NCBI GenBank assembly: GCA_017163975.1
Contig: JAFFSR010000248.1
Location: 824,501-888,500, forward strand
Origin: Anastatus disparis
Lineage: Eukaryota; Arthropoda; Insecta; Hymenoptera; Eupelmidae
DNA: 64,000 nt
Direction of reading: 5' to 3'
The translations under genes were made by a program, and so were the position numbers. Numbering within the stretch: the first letter of the stretch is position 1; each line of letters opens with the position of its first letter. Below the pieces are notes generated by a model. That model did not search any database, was not told the origin of the DNA, and worked only from the letters and a program-made list of their open reading frames with translations. Shown piece by piece: positions 20,444 to 33,093 of this stretch.

Positions 20444-21380
20444 CAATTAAAATATTCTAATAATTTCTAATTAATTTTAAGGGTAGTTATATGGGATGTA
20501 ACAAATATATGTAAAAGGAATTATACATGGCGCTGTAATCAACTAAAAGTTGTATGAAAAACGAAGAGCACTTTTAACAGTTACATAAAAATTAATCATT
20601 ATTTATATAAATTAAGAGGTTTTGTTAATTTACGTAATAACTGTAATTTACGCTCAAATAATTTATTTCGAAAAGCTTGATTTATTGCATCAATCTACAT
20701 AAACATTACTTTCATTAGAATTTTCAATGCACAAATTTTAATAAATAAAAGGTTTTCTAAAATAATTAAAAATGTATTTTTTTAAAATATAATATTTTAT
20801 GATGATTATTAGTTATTAGATATTAATTAAATTTTTATGTTTCAGGTGGCAAAAAAAACTATTAGTATTGTTCGTACATTATTGTAACTATTTTATGTGA
20901 ATTTCTAACTTTATTCTCACCAAATATTCATATTGTACGTGAAATCATTAAATTATTCTTATATGTACAAAATCTTATGTAGAAAAGTAATAAAAGATTC
21001 AATTGAATCATTATTTTTAGTATATTTCACATATTTCATATAATCAAAATCAAACCTATATAACCTAAACAACTATTACCAAATCAAACCTACAACTGAA
21101 TATAAACCTTGAAGATAAATAAACCTATAACTTGTAACCTAAAACGACCATTACCAAATTAAACCTACAACCAAATCAAACCTACAGCCAAATACAAACA
21201 AAAATAAACATATAACTGAATTTAAAATCTTAAACCTAATTAATTTTTAACCAAAAACCTCATGACATATTTTAAAAGTATTATGGTATGCACATTTATA
21301 GATTTGCAAATGAATTATTTTTATCAATTGTTTTAATAATTAAAGTTTTTAGTCATTGTAATACTTATATAAAATTGATA
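20444..21380. other. AT-rich interval with degenerate AACCTA-type repeats
   Basis: At 21045-21250 short phrases such as aaatcaaacctacaac and taacctataac recur irregularly before the Helitron gene. No gene seen. Confidence 0.5.
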
Positions 21381-21420
21381 TTTGTTTTGCAATTGTCATT
21401 TTATACGTTTAATTTTCAAT

Positions 21421-23284
21421 ATGCCTTCTAAAAAAATACGTTCACAAAAAGAAGAAATAGAGTATCAAGAAAAACAAAGAGCACAAAGAACTGAAAATCA
21501 AAGACTAAGACGACAAGCAGCTCGTGATGCTATAGTTACTGAAAATAGAATACATAATATTGCTTCTATTCAATTAGATTATTTAGGTCTAATGAATATT
21601 CTTTGTATTCATTGTAATGCGAAACATTTTAATTCAGAAAAAGTAAGTAGAAAAGGATTATCTTTTTAACAATTGTTGTGGTCATGGTACAGTTGTTTTA
21701 TAACCTACTCCACCATTCCCTTAAGATCTTTGTCAAATGTTTGATGGATCTCATGCAAGATCAAATGATTTTTAGAATATACGTGTTTATAATAACTCAT
21801 TCTCATTCGCTTCTTTTAATGCCAATTTAGTTAATTTTCAATCTAGACGTCCAGGACCATATTATTTTCAAATTCGAGGACAAATATATTATCAAATTAA
21901 CACTGCAGTGTACACAGCTGAGAATGAGACAAGAAATCAATAATCAGCAATTATTGACAAACGTTGATCAATCAATTCCTGAATCACAATTGTTATTTAC
22001 ATTAAAATCAGGCACAGACAGACGCCGGTACAATTTTCAACGAACAAATGAAGTAGCTGCTATTTTTTCAACTACAGCTGATGGTGAAAATCCAGAATCT
22101 CATGTAACAATTCGCAATAAAAACACTAAAGTTTTAAAATATGTAAGCATAATGGATCCTAATGTGGAACCATGGGTTTATCCATTATTTTATCCATATG
22201 GTGGCCCAGGTTGGCACAGATTCCTACAACGCGTAAACAATAACAATGATAACAATGATCGACGTGTGACGCGTTTAGCTTAGACAAGATATAAAATTGC
22301 CATTAGAAAAGATGAATTTAATCCTTTTCTTTGGGGCCGCAGATTATTTCAACAATATTTAGTTGATGCTTACGTAAAAATTGAAAAAGATCGAATTCAA
22401 TATTGCAAAGATTATTAAAAAGAATTAAAAGCAGATACATATCAAGGATTGCAGGATTATATACAAAACTGTGCAAATGATATTATTGGACAAGTAGGAA
22501 AAACAATTATTTTTCCATCTACGTTTATTGGATTACCTTGACACATGTAACCATCTTATCAAGGTTCGGTGAGTATAGTCAATAATAAAGGAAAACCAGA
22601 TATTTTTCTTACGATGACTTGTAATCCTAAATGGCCAGAAATCGAAGAAAATTTGCTTTCTCACCAACAAACTTCTGATCGACCGGATATTGCTGCCCGA
22701 GTATTTCATTTGAAAAAAGACCGCTTAATTGATTTATTTGTAAATAAAAAAGTTTTTTTTGGGAAATCGCAGCTTACGTTTACGTAACTGAATTCCAAAA
22801 AAGCGGTTTACCACATATGCATTTATTAATTACATTAGCACATGGTTTTAAAATTAAAACTCCTGAAATTGTTGACAAGTTTATTTCAGCTGAAATTCCT
22901 GATACGACAAAGAACCCTGGACTACATCAAATCGTTTTAAAACATATGATGCATGGGCCTTGTGAAAATTGGTGTATGGTGAATGATAAATGTTCCAAAA
23001 GATTTCCCAAACAATTCCAAGACGAAACTAAAATGGATGAAAACGGATATCCTAATTATCATAGGAGAAATAATGGAGTTACTTATGAGCAGTCCAATGG
23101 GCATAGTACCATATTGTCCAATTCTATTAGAAATGTTTAATTGTCATATAAATACAGATATAGGTACAAGTATTCAATCCGTCAAATATTTAAACAAGTA
23201 CATTTATAAAGTACATGACGCAACCAGTGTCATAATTGGTGAATCTAATGAATCTATTAGTGATATGAATTGTCACTTCCTATA
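21421..23284 (+). pseudogene. Helitron Rep protein remnant (N-terminal region and HUH/Y2 domain)
   Basis: Pieces in several frames run in the order of a Helitron Rep-helicase. A basic N-terminus is followed by LGLMNILCIHCNAKHF; then FSFASFNANLVNFQSRRPGP in an unlisted frame; RRYNFQRTNEVAAIF; PWVYPLFYPYGGPGW; PDIFLTMTCNPKWPEI; VFHLKKDRLIDL; the HUH block GLPHMHLLITL (22808-22840); and GPCENWCMVNDKCSKRFPK. Last is the two-tyrosine motif in SVKYLNKYIYKVHD (23174-23215). The HUH and Y2 residues look preserved, but several stops and frameshifts break the gene. The helicase half is absent: a satellite array begins at 23285. Confidence 0.88.
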
Positions 23285-26200
23285 GATGATGTCCAGGTGA
23301 CCTGGACAACCTCCAGTTTGACAAAACATCATTCTCGAGAACGTCAACCTAGTATTATAATAAAAAATTTTTTGTCACTTTCTAGAGATGATGTCCAGGT
23401 GGCAAGAATGGCCTCCAGGATCACGAAACATCATTCACGAGGAAACACATATAGTACTATCATTAGGAATATATAAATTTTTGTCACTTTCTATAGATGA
23501 TGTCCGGGTGACCTAGACGACCTCCAGGTTGACAAAACATCATTTTCGAGGAAGTGAATCTAGTATTATAATTGCAAATTTTTTGTGACTTCCTGGAGAT
23601 GATGTCCAGGGTGCCAGGATGGCCTCCAGGATCATGAAACATCATTCACGAGAAAACACATTTAGTATTATCATTAGAAATATATAAATTTTTGTCACTT
23701 CCTATCGATGATGTCCAGGTGACCTGGACGACCACCAGGTCGACGAAACATCATACTCGAGAAAGTGAATTTAGTATTATAATCTGAAATTTTTCTTCAT
23801 TTCCTGAAGATGATGTCCAGGTGGCAAGAATGGCCTCCAGGATCACGAAACATCATTCACGAGGAAACACATTTAGTCTTATCATTGGAAATATATAAAT
23901 TGTTGTCACTATCTATAGATGATGTCCAGGTGACTTAGACGACTTCCGGGTCGACAAAACATCATTCTCGAGAAAGTGAATCTAGTATTATAATTTAAAA
24001 TTTTTTCACTTCCTAGAGATGATGTCCAGGTGGCCTGGATGGCCTCCAGGATCACGAAAAATCATTCACGAGAAAACACATCTAGTATTATCATTGGAAA
24101 TATATAAATTGTTGTCACTAACTATAGATGATGTCCAGGTGACTTAGACGACCTCCAGGTCGACAAAACATCATTCTCGAGAAAGTGAATCTAGTATTAT
24201 AATTTAAAATTTTTTCACTTCCTAGAGATGATGTCAAGGTGGCCAGGATGGCCTCCAGTATCACGAAAAATCATTCACGAGGAAACACATATAGTACTAT
24301 AATTGGAAATATATACATTTTTGTCACTTCCTATAGATGATGTCCGGGTGACCTGGACGACCTCAAGGTCGACGAAACATCATTTTTGAGAAAGTGAATT
24401 AAGTATTATAATTTAAAATTTTTTGTGACTTCCTGGAGATGATGTCCAGGTGATCAGGATGGCCTCCAGGATCACGAAACATTATTTACGAGGGAACGCA
24501 TCTAGTAATATCATTGGAATTATACAAATTTTTTTCACTTCCTATAGATGATGTCCAGGTGACCTAGACGACCTCAAGGTGGACGAATCATCATTCTCGA
24601 GAAAGTGAATCTAGTATTATAATTTCAAATTCCTTGTCACTTTCTGGAGATGATGTCCAGGTGGCCAGGATAGCCTCCAGGATCACGAAACATCATTCGG
24701 AAGGAAACACATCTAGCATTATCATTAGAAATATATAAATTATTGCCACTTTCCATAGATGATGTTTAGTTGAGTTGGAGGACCTCCAGGTCGACAAAAC
24801 ATCACTCTCGAGAAAGTGAATTGAGTATTATAATTTAAAATTTTTTCTTACTACCTGGAGATAATGTCCAGGTGGCCAGGATGGCCTCCAGGATCACGAA
24901 ACATCATTCACGAGAAAACACATCTAGTATAATCATTGGAAGAATATAAATTATTGATACTGTCTATAGATGATGTCCAGGTGACTTAGACGACCTTCGG
25001 GTCGACGAAACATCATCCTTGCGAAAGTAAATTTAGTATTATAATTTAAAATTTGTTGTCACTTCCCGGATATGATGTCCAGGTGGCCAGGATGGCCTGC
25101 AGGATCACGAAACATCATTCACGAGGAAACACATCTAGTATTATCATTGGAAATATATAAACTTTTGTCACTATCTATAGGTGATGTCCAGGTGACTTAG
25201 ACAATCTCCAGGTCGACGAAACATCATTCTCGGGAAAGTGAATCTTCTATTATAATTTTAAATTTTTTCACTTCCTGGAGATGATTTCCAGGTGGCAAGG
25301 ATGGCCTCCAGGATCACGAAAAATCATTCACGAGGAAACACATCTCGTATTATCATTGGAAATATATAAATTTTTGTCACTTTCTATAGATGATGTCCAG
25401 GTGACCTGGACGACCCCTAGGTCGACGAAACATCATTCTCGAGAAAGTGAATCTAGTATTAGAATTTGAAATTTTTCGTCACTCCCTGGAGATGATGTCC
25501 AGGTGGCAAGAATGGCCTCCAGGATCACGAAACATCATTCACGAGGAAACACATATAGTACTATCATTGGAAATATATACATTTTTGTCACTTCCTATAG
25601 ATGATGTCTGGGTGACCTGGACGACCTCAAGGTCGACGAAACATCATTTTTGAGAAAGTGAATCAAGTATTATAATTTAAAATTTTTTGTGACTTCCTGG
25701 AGATGATGCCCAGGTGGCCAGGATGGCCTCCAGGATCACGAAACATTATTTACGAGGGAACCCATCTAGTAATATCATTAGAATTATATAAATTTTTTTC
25801 ACTTCCTATAGATGATGTCCAGGTGACCTAGACGACCTTCAGGTGGACGAATCATCATTCTCGAGAAAGTGAATCTAGTATTATAATTTCAAATTCCTTG
25901 TCACTTTCTGGAGATGATGTCCAGGTGGCCAGGATAGCCTCCAGGATCACGAAACATCATTCGGAAGGAAACACATCTAGCATTATCATTAGAAATATAT
26001 AAATTATTGCCACTTTCCATAGATGATGTTTAGTTGAGTTGGAGGACCTCCAGGTCGACAAAACATCACTCTCGAGAAAGTGAATTGAGTATTATAATTT
26101 AAAATTTTTCCTCACTACCTGGAGATGATGTCCAGGTGGCCAGGATGGCCTCCAGGATCACGAAACATCATTCACGAGAAAACACATCTAGTATTATTAT

Positions 26201-26722
26201 TGGAAATATATAAATTTTTGTCACTGTCTATAGATGATGTCCAGGTGACTTAGACGGCCTTCAGGTCGACGAAACATCATCCTGGCGAAAGTAAATTTAG
26301 TATTATAATTTAAAATTTTTTGTCACTTCCCGGATATGATGTCCAGGTGGCCAGGATGGCCTCCAGGATCACGAAACATCATTCACGAGGAAACACATCT
26401 AGTATTATCATTGGAAATATATAAACTTTTGTCACTATCTATAGATGATGTCCAGGTGACTTAGACGATCTCCAGGTCGACGAAACATCATTCTCGGGAA
26501 AGTGAATCTTCTATTATAATTTAAAATTTTTTCACTTCCTGGAGATGATTTCCAGGTGGCAAGGATGGCATCTAGGATCACGAAACATCATCCACGAGGA
26601 AACACCTCTAGTATTATCATTGGAAATATATAAATTATTGTCACTCTCTATAAATGATGTTTAGGTGAATCGGAGGACCTCCAGGTCGACGAAAGATCAT
26701 TTACAAGAAAGTGTTTAGTTGA
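23285..26722. repeat. 211-bp dimeric satellite with 1264-bp higher-order period
   Basis: About 16 dimers alternate monomer A (about 102 bp; gatgatgtccaggtgacct, ends near ttttttgtcacttcct) and monomer B (about 109 bp; gatgatgtccaggtggccag, with tcattcacgaggaaacac and ggaaatatataaat). Distinctive variants recur at a fixed distance. The tgacctggacgacctcaagg variant at 24336 returns at 25600, and the cgggaaagtgaatcttc variant at 25231 returns at 26494, both about 1264 bp, that is six dimers. The short ORFs across it are satellite artefacts. Confidence 0.93.
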
Positions 26723-26828
26723 TAATAAAAAAATTATACTATGTTAGAATTATAGAATACGTTTATACGAAAATAATATTTGAATTATAAGTATAAATAA
26801 TCTCCGTATTTGTACCCTAACTCGCCGT

Positions 26829-26876
<48 letters not shown>
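26829..26876. repeat. (TA)n microsatellite
   Basis: About 48 bp of alternating TA directly downstream of the satellite region. Confidence 0.95.
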
Positions 26877-27257
26877 TATACTAACTACTATACTATAGCC
26901 GAAAAACATAAAAAATATGCTTATAGCTCTTCCATAATATTGAAGTGTGACGTCACTGGCTGGAAACAATAATTGAAGGACTGATGACGAAGAAGAATTT
27001 TTATAACGCGCATTTGGTACTTTGAAATTTGAGATTACGTTTTCTCGTGATTGATTAAATGGATCGTAATAAAACTTTTTTCAAATGAAAGATAATATAA
27101 AGATCTTCAAATATCTATTTCTTTTTTTTCAAATATTGGGTTTTATTTTAATAGGATTCAGTTTCTAAATTTTGAAAACTCTAATTTAAAGTATAAGAGG
27201 AGCGCCTCGACGTTTTCGTATTTGTACCTTAACTCGCTGTCGAGGCGCTACCGTGCC

Positions 27258-27481
27258 TTTTGATTTTGAGGTTAGGTTCATTGAGCTTTATATCTAATCT
27301 CCAGTCCAAGCTTATAAAAAAATAACAAGTCCAAATGATGTTTTATTTTAACAAAAATTATTGTATTAACATAGTTTTAGTGCGGACAAATCAGTACTAC
27401 TGCTTCAATTATGAATTTAAAAAGATATCAATAAAATAATAGAAGCAAAAATTGTGTCGAGTAGCTCCGAGATCCCGTTAA
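27258..27481. repeat. group E MITE copy 3, left-truncated
   Basis: Aligns with E2 from gattttgaggttaggtt to gatcccgTTAA (TTAA at 27478-27481), including ataacaagtccaaatgat and tagtgcggacaa. The first 180 bp of the element are missing. Confidence 0.75.
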
Positions 27482-28077
27482 TTTACTATTTTTATTATAA
27501 TTTTATCATTGGCTATTTTTATTTACAAATTGAAAATTTCTATGATTATACTATCTTACTAATTTTTCTGTTTCTACTTTCGTTATTCTGTTTATTTAAT
27601 TCACTATTTTCTTAAATTTTTGCCATTTCATTATGTTTCTAACTATTATAATTTTAATATGATTACTATTTTATTCTCATATTATTCTTTCTTTCCATGT
27701 TTTTTTGTTTATTATATTATTTCCAAAAGTTGTCATAATTACTATTTTATTAAATTTTTATTATTACAAATTATTTTTATTCCATTTTTAGTGCTATTTT
27801 ATTATTTACTATTCTATCATTTTACAATAACAATTATTAATACTCTATCATTTAACATTATTTTAACAAATATTTTTACACATTATTTTTATAATATTTT
27901 TATATAATCTTTATACATTATTTTACAATATTTCTAAATTATTCTCGAATTTTCTTATATTATATTGACAAAATATTTTATACTACATTGCTATTATTCT
28001 CGTTAATTTTTTAAGTGCTTTTTTCATCTTATTCTTCCAATCATTTCTAAATCATAAAATTACAAATTTTTGCAATC
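27482..28077. other. very AT-rich interval
   Basis: Nothing recognised. The ORF at 27620-27907 encodes only Ile, Phe and Tyr-rich low-complexity sequence. Confidence 0.55.
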
Positions 28078-28361
28078 AGCATGCTTTATGAAAAAATGTA
28101 TCCTTCAGGCAAATTACGAAAAAAATAAAAGACCCGTATTTTTTGTTTTTCAAAATATGATGAATTGTAAAAGTTATAGCTGGTATAAGTTAATAGAATT
28201 TTTATATATATAGATGTAGCGCCATGATACGTGACGTCACATCAATTTAACTGCTTTTATCTCTTCTAGTTTTCATTTTCATGAATAAAGAAAAAATACG
28301 GGTCTTTTATTTTTTCGTATTCTACCTGACGGATGTAATACATTTTTTCATGAAACATGCT
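28078..28361. repeat. foldback MITE with AGCATG ends
   Basis: Arms of about 90 bp share tgaaaaaatgtat and aaataaaagacccgtatttt. Termini AGCATG and CATGCT. Non-coding loop. Confidence 0.75.
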
Positions 28362-28491
28362 AATTTAATTTCTATTCATAAATTAATTTTATAGATTATT
28401 GGTCTAGTATCTTTACAAAGTATTTATTGAATTGCTATCAATCATCATTATTTTTCAATTCTTATAATTCAAGATAAAGCACTTTCATTAG

Positions 28492-28895
28492 TTAAGGGGT
28501 GTTCCCATACCAGCACAGGGATCTACCTTATCTACATTTGAATTATGCATTTTAATAAAAATTTAACTATTTTTGACTAAAATTCATAGAAGAGGCACAT
28601 TCTTAATATTATAAAGAATTTATCGCAACGTTAAAAGACAGAATAACAGTGAAAATAAAGACAAAAACTGCATAATACGATTATTCATAACTACATTGAA
28701 AAGTTAATCGTATTAAGCAGTTTTCGCCTTTATGTTTACCCTTATATTGTCTTTTAACGTTGCAATAAATTCTTTGGCATGTTAAGAATGTGCCTCTCCT
28801 ACGAATTTCAGTCATGAATAGTTAAATTTTAATGAAATTCATAATTTAAATGTACATAAGGTAGAACTCTATGTCGGTATGAGGATTCCCCTTAA
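28492..28895. repeat. TTAA-flanked foldback MITE with GGGG ends
   Basis: TTAA at 28492-28495 and 28892-28895, termini GGGGTGTTCCCATACC and GGTATGAGGATTCCCC. The arms of about 180 bp pair throughout (for example aaaagacag near 28634 with ttgtcttttaacgttgca near 28750). Centre near 28693. Confidence 0.85.
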
Positions 28896-29054
28896 ATAAA
28901 CAACAAATTTGCATAACCCCGCTTAAGTTAAACAACCTAGAGTGCTATTGGTGAAAAACTTAGGCATTCAAATTAAACCCTCGAGCGACGACGCTACACG
29001 TGAGTCTGCTAACCCGGACGCCACAATTTCATGGTTCGTGATTGAAACACGTGA

Positions 29055-29434
29055 TTAAGAGGAGGTCGAGTATATCTGTTCTTTTATAATCAAAGAATTG
29101 ATTTTTTTACGAAAACTAATAATTTTAGCAAAAAATAAAGAGAAAGCCGCATCTTGTATAAAAAAGAGGAATATTTTCATTGATGAGGATTTTATCGCTT
29201 CGTTTACAAGAAAACTTTGAAAACCTTAAAACATAAAGGTTAGGATAAACAATTCGGTTTTTCAAGGTTTTCTTGTAAACGAAGCAATAAAATTAATTTT
29301 TTCTTATCAAAAAAAATTTTGCTTTTCTTGATACGAGATGCGGCTTTCTCTTTATTTTTTGCTGAAGTCATAAGTTTTTGCAAAAAATTAATTCCTTGAT
29401 TAGTAAAGGACAGAGATACGTGACCTGATCTTAA
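29055..29434. repeat. TTAA-flanked foldback MITE, group A copy 3
   Basis: TTAA at 29055-29058 and 29431-29434. Starts TTAAGAGGAGGTCGAGTATA. Same arms and the same central block around gaaaaccttaaaacataaag as the copy at 37-424. Confidence 0.85.
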
Positions 29435-29730
29435 AAAGAATCAATTTCTATCATATTTTTTCATTGATTCAAATGTAATTTAGTAAAATAAATTCTTAAT
29501 TCATCATTATTTAATTTGTATTTAAACAATTTTCATGCATATTGTAATTTTGATCAATCCTTTTTTATAAAAATATAAAAATTTAATTTAGTACGAAACT
29601 TTAATATCAAAATTCATAATTTGAAGCAATCCTTTTTCATTTTTAAATTGGCTAATTTATACATAATAATATAATACATGAAAATTCAACCAAGTGACGT
29701 TAGAAACGAGGTAAATTAAGCTAGTCATTA

Positions 29731-30117
29731 TTAAGAGAAGGTCGAACTATCTGTCTTTGTCTAATAGCGTTTTTCACCATTTATATAAACATCATCTGTT
29801 GTAGCGAGAAAAAAATAGTAGCTCCCGCTAGATATTAGTATAATAAGTAAATTTTGTAATAACAAGAAAATGATTTTATCACGTAGTTTTTGAACAATAT
29901 GAGACCTACTAACAAACTAGAATATAACCTATTTTTTTGGTAAGTCTCATATTGCTCAAAAACTATGCGATAAAATAATTTGATTGTTATTACAAAATTC
30001 ACTTATAATACTAATATCTAGCGGAAGCTACTATTTTTTTCTCGTTACAACGGATGGTGTTCATATAAATGATGAAAAACGCTATTAGACAAAGACAGAT
30101 AGTTTTGCCCCCTATTA
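29731..30117. repeat. foldback MITE, group C copy 2
   Basis: Starts TTAAGAGAAGGTCGAACTAT and ends near atagttttgccccctattag, where the right TTAA has decayed. Same arms and centre as 20055-20443. Confidence 0.82.
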
Positions 30118-30849
30118 GTTTTGAATGAATAGGGGCTCAGCTTTAGCTGAATTTCCCAGACACTCCTCAATATAATAAAACTGCAGAAAGATTTGATTAC
30201 ATCATAAAAACAAAAAGAAGGGTAAAAAAAGCCTACATATATATGATCTGAAATCGCCTGAAAATAAGTTAAATTTAAGTTAAGAAGTAGCCGTATATAC
30301 ATACGACAGAACTTCCATGAATCAAACAATTTGATTATATTCATACAAAAGTTCTGAAAGACAATTATGATATCAGTCAAATCAGATATTTTAATTATTT
30401 AGCGTACGTAAAAGTTCAAAGGAAAGTAGAATCGAAATTTCGAAAGGAGGTTAGAAGGATATGATATATATTAAATGTGCACAAATTGTATATCGCTTCC
30501 GAAAAAATCAGAAAGAGATAAATTTTATAAAAGTAAAGATGTGAAATTTCAAATATAATAAGGGTTGCAATTATGCAGTGAATCATTAAATTTGGCCCAA
30601 TGATAATGAAAAATAAAATGATTTATCTGATTGAAAAAGGACCGTGAAGAATTCGTAGAAACATTAAAAACAGAGGAAGAGATAAAGGAAAACAAAAAAA
30701 GAGAAGCAACGAAAGGTTAAAATATTTTTTAAAAAGTTCTGCTGATCGATAATAGCTTTTTAGATACACTTCTCGTCTTAAGTATGTAACAAATCTTATT
30801 CACCTTTAAATAAAAAAAAATTATGAAAGATGTGGCATTTAAAAGATTG
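30118..30849. other. no recognised feature
   Basis: AT-rich sequence. The minus-strand ORF at 30045-30380 overlaps the MITE end and has no domain. Confidence 0.45.
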
Positions 30850-31005
30850 TTAACCTTTAAAGTGCCGGGATTTGAGAAATTTCAAAAGCCCCGTTTTTCA
30901 ATGAAAAAGTGAGTTTGGGCCATGCACAAAAGATTAAACTAAGGCCAAGTCTTTGGCAGATCATCAGTCGGCATCCAGGCGTCATTCCAGCCCTCTAAAG
31001 GTTAA
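30850..31005. mobile_element. 148-bp piggyBac-type MITE
   Basis: TTAA at 30850-30853 and 31002-31005 flank imperfect terminal repeats CCTTTAAAGTGCCGGGAT and CATTCCAGCCCTCTAAAGG. The CCTTT start and TTAA target resemble the piggyBac at 15554 (CCTTTTAAGGACGGG), but the body is unrelated. Non-autonomous; which transposase moved it is unknown. Confidence 0.7.
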
Positions 31006-31651
31006 TAAAGTTTTTTTTTCTTTACTAGCGAAAATTAATGAAGGCTTAATGTCATACAGAGAAATATTAATATCTCTCGAATAAATGAAGTGACAAGATG
31101 TCATCGAAAAATAATGATGTCTTAATAACAGAAAAACAACGGAAATTTGTGAATAGATCAAGATGATATAAGTCGGTAAAAAAACTTAATATTATAGATT
31201 CTTGATGGGTTTTCAAAAGTGAGATTAGAGAAAATGGTCAAAGAAAATATGACTCGATTAATTTATTAAATAAATATAACTCAAATATTTATCAGTTAGA
31301 TATAAAGATAACATTTTTAAATGGAGTCATTGATGAAGAAATTTATCAGAGAGAGAGAGAGAGAAGATGAACATTCGGAAACTAAAACGATCGTTTCCAC
31401 ACCTCACAGAGAAGTTATTGGTTCATTGTTATACTTAGCTGTTGCAAAACGACCTGATATTTCTTATGCAGCAAAAGTTACTGAACATACATCAACCAAA
31501 TTCTACTATATGAATCAATGGAAAATGATGAAAATAGTTTTTAGATATTTAAAGAGACTAAACAGTTAACTCTTTGTTATCATGCAAATAGAAATGACTT
31601 ATAAGCATTTGCTGATGAAAGTTTTGCCGATTGTAGTGTTTCTTTCAACTA

Positions 31652-31946
31652 GACTGAAAAATTTTCGTCGCTATCTGTATACTTTAAGTTTATGTGATGC
31701 TCGGATTCGTTACATCTCGAGTTATACGCACAATCGGAGCAGTAGTTACTCAGATTTGAATTTTGTATGCGCCGATCAGGTATATGTAAAGCTTTGGTTA
31801 GTGAAAACAGCGTTAAGCACAGGTGATCGGAGCACAGTTCATTTTCAGTACATTGTTTGTCATTTTCAGTACATCGTTTGCGCCGAACGCGTGGCGCTGG
31901 CATAGTGAAAAAGAAGGGCAACAGACAAGCAGAAAGTTTTTCAGTG
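31652..31946. mobile_element. MITE with CACTGAAAA-type ends inside copia remnant
   Basis: Ends GACTGAAAAATTTTCG and AAGTTTTTCAGTG, with TA at 31650-31651 on the left and CA on the right. The coding similarity to copia stops at 31650 and resumes after 31950. The termini resemble those of the MITE at 34393-34793. It holds a 26-bp duplication around ttttcagtacat. Confidence 0.65.
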
Positions 31947-32087
31947 CACGTGTGAATATGTTATTCAGTTTTTTGGTGATGCAATTACTTGGCGTACACA
32001 CAATCTTATGTGGCTCTATCTACTTATCAAATTAAGTATATCGCTATGAGTGAAGTTCATCAAGAACTAATTACCCCGTTGATTTTG

Positions 32088-32300
32088 AGAAATGTTAGGA
32101 ACTCTAAAGTAAAAAGTTATGTTTATAATATTTTGGCGTTCCTTACTTTTCTTAAAAAGGATACAGTAGAATTTTTTGTTCTTTTGAATATTCATAATAA
32201 TATCTATTGTGCTCAACCTTCAATTCGCAGATACGCCGATTGATGCTTGAGTAAATAACAAAAAATTCAATTAGACGAGGACAGCGAATCTCGCAAAAGA
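32088..32300. repeat. group B foldback, right half
   Basis: Matches 6535-6756: gcgttccttacttttct, attcataataatatctattg, and cagatacgccgattgatgct running to agtaaataacaaa. The left half is missing. It interrupts the copia RNase H remnant. Confidence 0.7.
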
Positions 32301-32391
32301 ACAGATAGCTGATATTTTTACTAAGCCTTTATCCTTCAGTATACATAAAAATTTAACTGACAAAATTCTAAACAGAATTATAGATATGTAA

Positions 32392-32530
32392 AGAGTGGTT
32401 GACTTGATCACAATAACTCAAGACGTGCAGAGAGTAATTGACTTGTAAAGATTGCTTTACAAAGATTGAATATGTGTAAAGAGTAGTTGACTTGATCACA
32501 ATAACTGAAGACGTGTAAAGAGTGATTAAC
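32392..32530. repeat. short tandem duplication, about 86-bp period
   Basis: The segment agagtggttgacttgatcac plus aataactcaagacgtg recurs about 86 bp later with two or three changes. Confidence 0.6.
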
Positions 32531-32814
32531 TCGTAAATTTATTCATTTGTTTTAGAGAATAGAATCAAGTAAAGATCGAAGACGTGGATTAAAAAAATGA
32601 GTAGATTTAAGAAAAAGAAACATTACAGCTCAAAAAAAAAGAAAACCAAAAACTCTGAAAAGGTGATGGAATATTTTTCACTTTTATTTAATTAAACTCG
32701 TTTTTCTTCAAATTTGGTAGAAAAATTATTCCAAAATTAAATGACCGACATAACGGATACTTCAATGACTGTCAATTTTTGTAATAAAATTAAAATTAGG
32801 TTATGCTAAGTTTA

Positions 32815-33093
32815 TGTTAAGATTGGTGCGCATATTTATGTATTTTGTTGATTGCCGTGGGCAAGTGCGCCCTCTTGGCTCTCTCTCTCTCCTATGCTTG
32901 TGTTGTGTGGGGACTCACTTGGTTTTCGACAGCTAAGCGAAGCGTATCGGAGGTTGTGCAAGGCATCAAGCCAACTTGTAATATCTGTATTTTGTATACC
33001 AGATTTCAATAAATTATTATTTAATCAAAGAGAGATTGTAGTGAACAATTTATTGACTGATTTGCATCAACATCACCTTATACATAACTGACA
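32815..33093 (+). repeat. copia 5' LTR
   Basis: 279 bp, TG...CA. Contains a CT-rich tract, aataaa near the 3' part (ttcaataaatta) and ends in taactgaca. It is about 95 percent similar by eye to the 3' LTR; small indels account for the length difference. Confidence 0.9.

Larger units (their letters stand above)
31185..32391 (+). pseudogene. copia pol fragment (RT end and RNase H), heavily broken
   Basis: Recognisable copia segments in order: a WVFK block (31208-31222); LDIKITFLNGVIDEEIYQ (about 31295-31350); REVIGSLLYLAVAKRPDISYA (31408-31470); an RNase H piece ending near 31650; GDAITWRT (31973-31996), then in another frame QSYVALSTYQIKYIAMSE; and EQIADIFTKPLS at the end. A MITE (31652-31946) and a group B half-element (32088-32300) interrupt it. 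Large RT sections are deleted and it has no LTRs. It is a separate and older copy from the copia element beginning at 32815. Confidence 0.8.

Noticed and set aside
21045..21250. AACCTA-rich stretch as interstitial insect telomere repeat (TTAGG)
   Set aside because: The phrases are irregular, with no uninterrupted CCTAA tandem.
23270..25653. Several ORFs with DVQVTWTT...KHHSRE
   Set aside because: In-frame readings of the satellite; unit length and indels make them chance products.
27620..27907. 95-codon ORF
   Set aside because: Phe/Ile/Tyr-rich translation of AT-rich DNA without motif.
31582..32035. Short ORFs on both strands
   Set aside because: They lie within a MITE that interrupts a copia remnant and have no domain.
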